Source: Amycolatopsis sp. 195334CR
GTDB lineage: Bacteria; Actinomycetota; Actinomycetes; Mycobacteriales; Pseudonocardiaceae
Length of the DNA: 64,000 nt
NCBI RefSeq assembly: GCF_017309385.1
Contig: NZ_JAFJMJ010000001.1
Span: 2,480,001 to 2,544,000, forward strand
Direction of reading: 5' to 3'
Shown: positions 62,123-64,000 of the stretch, piece by piece
Position numbering within the stretch: position 1 is the stretch's first letter
Layout: every line of letters starts with the position of its first letter
Translations under genes and position numbers: made by a program
The notes under the pieces: model-generated
Databases searched by the model: none
What the model saw: the letters and a program-made list of their open reading frames with translations, nothing else
Told to the model about the DNA's origin: nothing

Positions 62123-63067
62123 TTACGCGGCGTCGGATTCACGGAGGCTGCGGCCGGTCAGGCCGAGGAACACGTCGTCCAGGGTCGGGCGGCGCAGGTC
62201 GGCCGAGCGCACGGTGATCCCGTCCCGGTACAGCTCCCGCAGGAACCGGGGCAGCGCGGCGGTCGCCTGCCCGGCCAGCCGGACGGTCACCACGTTCCCG
62301 TCGACCAGCACCTCCTTGGCCGGCGGCGCCAGTTCCGCCGCCCGCGCCGGTTCGTCGACCACCACGGTGATCAGGTCACCGGCCAGGTTCGCCTTGAGGT
62401 TCTCCGCGGTGTCGTCGGCGATCACGCGGCCGTGGTCGATCACCAGCACCCGCTCGGCCATCGCGTCGGCCTCGTCGAGGTAGTGCGTGGTGAGGAAGAT
62501 CGTGGTGCCGAACTCCCGGCGCAGCCGCAGGATGTGCTCCCACAGATTGGCCCGGTTCTGCGGGTCGAGCCCGGACGAGGGTTCGTCCATGAACAACAGC
62601 TTCGGCCGGTGGATCAGGCCGAGCGCGATGTCGAGCCGACGCCGCTGGCCGCCGGAAAGCGTGTTGGCGTAACGCTTCCCGAGTGCCTCCAGGTCGAGCA
62701 TGGCGAGCAGTTCCCCGGCTCGCTTCCTGGCTTCCGCCCGGCTCAGGCCGTAGCAGCGGCCCTGGCTGAACAACTCGTCGGCGACCCGGAAGTAGTCACC
62801 GGAGCTCTTGCCCTGGCCGATGTACCCGATCCGTTCGCGCGCGGCGCCCGGATCGGTGCGGATGTCGAACCCCGCCACCTTCGCGGTGCCCGCTGTCGGC
62901 GGCAGCAGGGTGGTGAGCAGGCGCAGGCTGGTGGACTTGCCGGCGCCGTTCGGACCGAGGAAGGCGACCAGCTCGCCATCCTCGACGTCCAGGTCCAGTC
63001 CGTTCACGGCTGCCACGGTCTCCTTCTTGACCCGGAAATGCCTGGTCAGACCGCGGGCATGGATCAT
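62123..63067 (-). CDS. ABC exporter ATPase (DrrA-like)
   Basis: A 314-residue DrrA-type ATPase. Walker A is GPNGAGKST, the Q loop is in YIGQGKSSGDYFR, the signature LSGGQRRRLDIAL, Walker B LLFMDEPSSGLDP and the switch His in LTTHYLDEAD. The C-terminal 80 residues form the DUF4162-type domain of daunorubicin-type exporters. ATG 63067 has GGGAG 5 nt upstream. It is divergent from a MarR gene and preceded by a perfect MarR-like palindrome, so it is probably induced by the substrate. Confidence 0.95.
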   Translation of the reverse strand: MIHARGLTRHFRVKKETVAAVNGLDLDVEDGELVAFLGPNGAGKSTSLRLLTTLLPPTAGTAKVAGFDIRTDPGAARERIGYIGQGKSSGDYFRVADELFSQGRCYGLSRAEARKRAGELLAMLDLEALGKRYANTLSGGQRRRLDIALGLIHRPKLLFMDEPSSGLDPQNRANLWEHILRLRREFGTTIFLTTHYLDEADAMAERVLVIDHGRVIADDTAENLKANLAGDLITVVVDEPARAAELAPPAKEVLVDGNVVTVRLAGQATAALPRFLRELYRDGITVRSADLRRPTLDDVFLGLTGRSLRESDAA

Positions 63068-63079
63068 CGTTACTCCCTT

Positions 63080-63093
63080 GCTCAAATTTGAGC
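63080..63093. promoter_or_regulatory. Perfect palindrome before the ABC exporter, likely MarR operator
   Basis: GCTCAAATTTGAGC is a perfect 14-bp palindrome 12 nt upstream of the exporter ATG, in the leader. A related site lies at 63143-63168. The sequence is of the TTGA/TCAA type bound by MarR proteins. Confidence 0.7.
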
Positions 63094-63142
63094 TGCCCGA
63101 TTCGCGGGCAGCGCGAGACCGATCTCGGTAGGGGATTTGCCG

Positions 63143-63168
63143 GATTTGAAGCTCAAGAAGCTTAAATC
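63143..63168. promoter_or_regulatory. Second MarR-type site in the divergent gap
   Basis: TTGAAGCTCAA (63146-63156) is nested in a larger imperfect dyad, GATTTGAAGCT facing AGCTTAAATC (63143-63168). It shares the TTGA/TCAA halves with 63080-63093. The site sits about 45 nt before the MarR start, suggesting autoregulation. Confidence 0.55.
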
Positions 63169-63213
63169 GAATACGTCGGAAAACGTCAGGAGCCTTGACA
63201 GTCGACGTTTATT

Positions 63214-63657
63214 GTGAGCACCGTGAAGCCACCCATCCCGTACCTGCTCGCCTACGCGCACACGGTCGCGTCGCGGCAGGCGGCCGAGCGCCTGCGCCGG
63301 TTCGGGCTGACCGCGCGGCAGTTCGGCGTGCTCGTCCAGCTGCAGCTGGAACCGGAGCTGACCATGGCGGAGCTCGCGCGGCAGTTCGGCGTCAGCCGCC
63401 AGTCACTGCACGAGATGGTCGGTGAACTGGAGGACGCCGGGCACCTCTACCGGGTGCCCGGCGCCACCGGGCGGACCGTGCGGCTGGTGCTGACCGAGGG
63501 CACCGAGCGGCTGCTCGCCGCCGCCGAAGGACCGATGATGCTGGCCGAACGCGATCTCGTCGCCGGGTTGTCCGCCCGTGAAACCGAGGCGCTGCGCGGG
63601 CTGCTGCAGAAACTGATGGCCCGCGCCACCGACGACGAAAGCTGGCTCAGCTACTGA
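63214..63657 (+). CDS. MarR-family transcriptional regulator
   Basis: A 147-residue winged-helix regulator. Helices KPPIPYLLAYAHTVASRQAA begin the protein, the HTH reads LTMAELARQFGVSRQSLHEM, with VGELEDAGHLYRVPGATGRT as recognition helix end and wing. The C-terminal helix LRGLLQKLMARATDD closes the dimerisation domain. GTG 63214 and GTG 63223 are both possible starts; no Shine-Dalgarno is clear. It is divergent from the ABC exporter operon and has two matching operators between. Confidence 0.92.
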   Translation: MSTVKPPIPYLLAYAHTVASRQAAERLRRFGLTARQFGVLVQLQLEPELTMAELARQFGVSRQSLHEMVGELEDAGHLYRVPGATGRTVRLVLTEGTERLLAAAEGPMMLAERDLVAGLSARETEALRGLLQKLMARATDDESWLSY

Positions 63658-63684
63658 AGCTGTCGAGCTCGATCGCCTGCCCAG

Positions 63685-64000
63685 TCACTGAAGGGTCTCC
63701 CGCTTGATCCGCTTGCCCAGCACGATCGCCACGCCGGCGGCGGCGATCATGCACAACCCGACCGCCCACAGCCCGGTTTTCTGGCTCCCGGTGGCGTCCT
63801 TGAGCCAGCCGGTGATGTAGGGCGCGGCGAACCCGCTGATGTTGCCCAGCGAGTTGATCATCGCGATACCGCCCGCCGCCGCGGCGCCGGAGAGGAAGGT
63901 CGACGGCAGCGCCCAGAAGGTGGGCAGCGCCGAGCAGACCCCGGTGGCGCAGATGGTCACCGCGACCATCGCCAGCACCGGGTTGCCCAGGTACAGCGCC
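63685..64000 (-). CDS. MFS transporter, C-terminal part (runs out of the window)
   Basis: The frame is open to the window edge, so only the last 104 or so residues are seen. They form the last three or four helices: LAMVAVTICATGVCSALPTF, AGGIAMINSLGNISGFAAPY, TGLWAVGLCMIAAAGVAIVL. NSLGNISGFAAPYITGWLKD is the hallmark of the anion-cation symporter (ACS/NNP-like) group that carries organic acids. The stop is TGA at 63685-63687, 27 nt after the MarR gene end. Confidence 0.85.
   Translation of the reverse strand, partial: ALYLGNPVLAMVAVTICATGVCSALPTFWALPSTFLSGAAAAGGIAMINSLGNISGFAAPYITGWLKDATGSQKTGLWAVGLCMIAAAGVAIVLGKRIKRETLQ

Noticed and set aside
1..64000. tRNA, rRNA, insertion sequences and prophage genes
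   Set aside because: No cloverleaf-like sequence, transposase, integrase or terminal repeats were recognised by eye; a tRNAscan or ISfinder run would settle this.

Overview
The window is high-GC actinobacterial DNA with GTG and TTG starts, many GTGA/ATGA-type start/stop overlaps and few T-rich terminators. Gene content points to Pseudonocardiaceae, most likely Amycolatopsis or a close relative (inference): a 3' part of leuS, a myo-inositol-phosphate synthase with an upstream PadR gene, DUF5318-ponA-GT87, rpsF-ssb-rpsR-rplI and dnaB. From memory this core resembles the Mycobacterium tuberculosis Rv0041-Rv0058 block near the origin, with the DUF5318-to-dnaB part turned relative to leuS and with accessory genes inserted between its blocks.

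Layout. 1-4.6 kb: leuS end, an SDR gene with a 38-bp perfect hairpin in its leader, a TetR gene and a small membrane protein. 4.9-10.3 kb: DUF2339 membrane protein, ribokinase-like kinase, a ParB-like ORF, and PTS Enzyme I (ptsI) whose start codon sits inside a perfect DasR-type dre palindrome. 10.3-14.7 kb: a minus-strand chain AI-2E permease, histidine kinase, response regulator (each overlapping by 4 nt), then two DUF1707 proteins. 15-19.4 kb: a secreted protein and a 1085-residue secreted protein made of about 14 chaplin-like repeats. 19.4-29.2 kb: accessory metabolism and regulators (DODA-type dioxygenase, PadR, SDR, VOC, secreted peptidase, serine beta-lactamase-like hydrolase, amidohydrolase, two TetR genes, Tet(X)-like monooxygenase with a clear operator pair). 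29.2-36 kb: dnaB, a DnaA-box-rich spacer, a small type VII secretion accessory operon (WXG-like, DUF3558 lipoprotein, PPE-like, EspG-like), and rplI-rpsR-ssb-rpsF with a leader that can hide the rpsF Shine-Dalgarno. 36-39 kb: three surface proteins with a C-terminal anchor. 39-48.4 kb: endonuclease IV, two GT87 membrane glycosyltransferases, a ROK regulator divergent from a Gfo/Idh/MocA oxidoreductase, an amidohydrolase lacking its catalytic core, and ponA. 48.5-52.6 kb: DUF5318, PadR-ino1, a secreted protein and two YezG-like immunity genes. 52.6-64 kb: carotenoid oxygenase with divergent TetR, HAD phosphatase, MFS exporter, two tandem PhoX-type phosphatases, a DrrAB-like ABC exporter with divergent MarR, and the 3' end of an MFS gene.

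A recurring theme is a divergent regulator/target pair with a visible palindromic operator: 28.0 kb, 43.8 kb, 54.0 kb and 63.1 kb. I see no rRNA, tRNA, insertion sequence, prophage or CRISPR array. All functions are read from sequence motifs recognised by eye; no database search was run.
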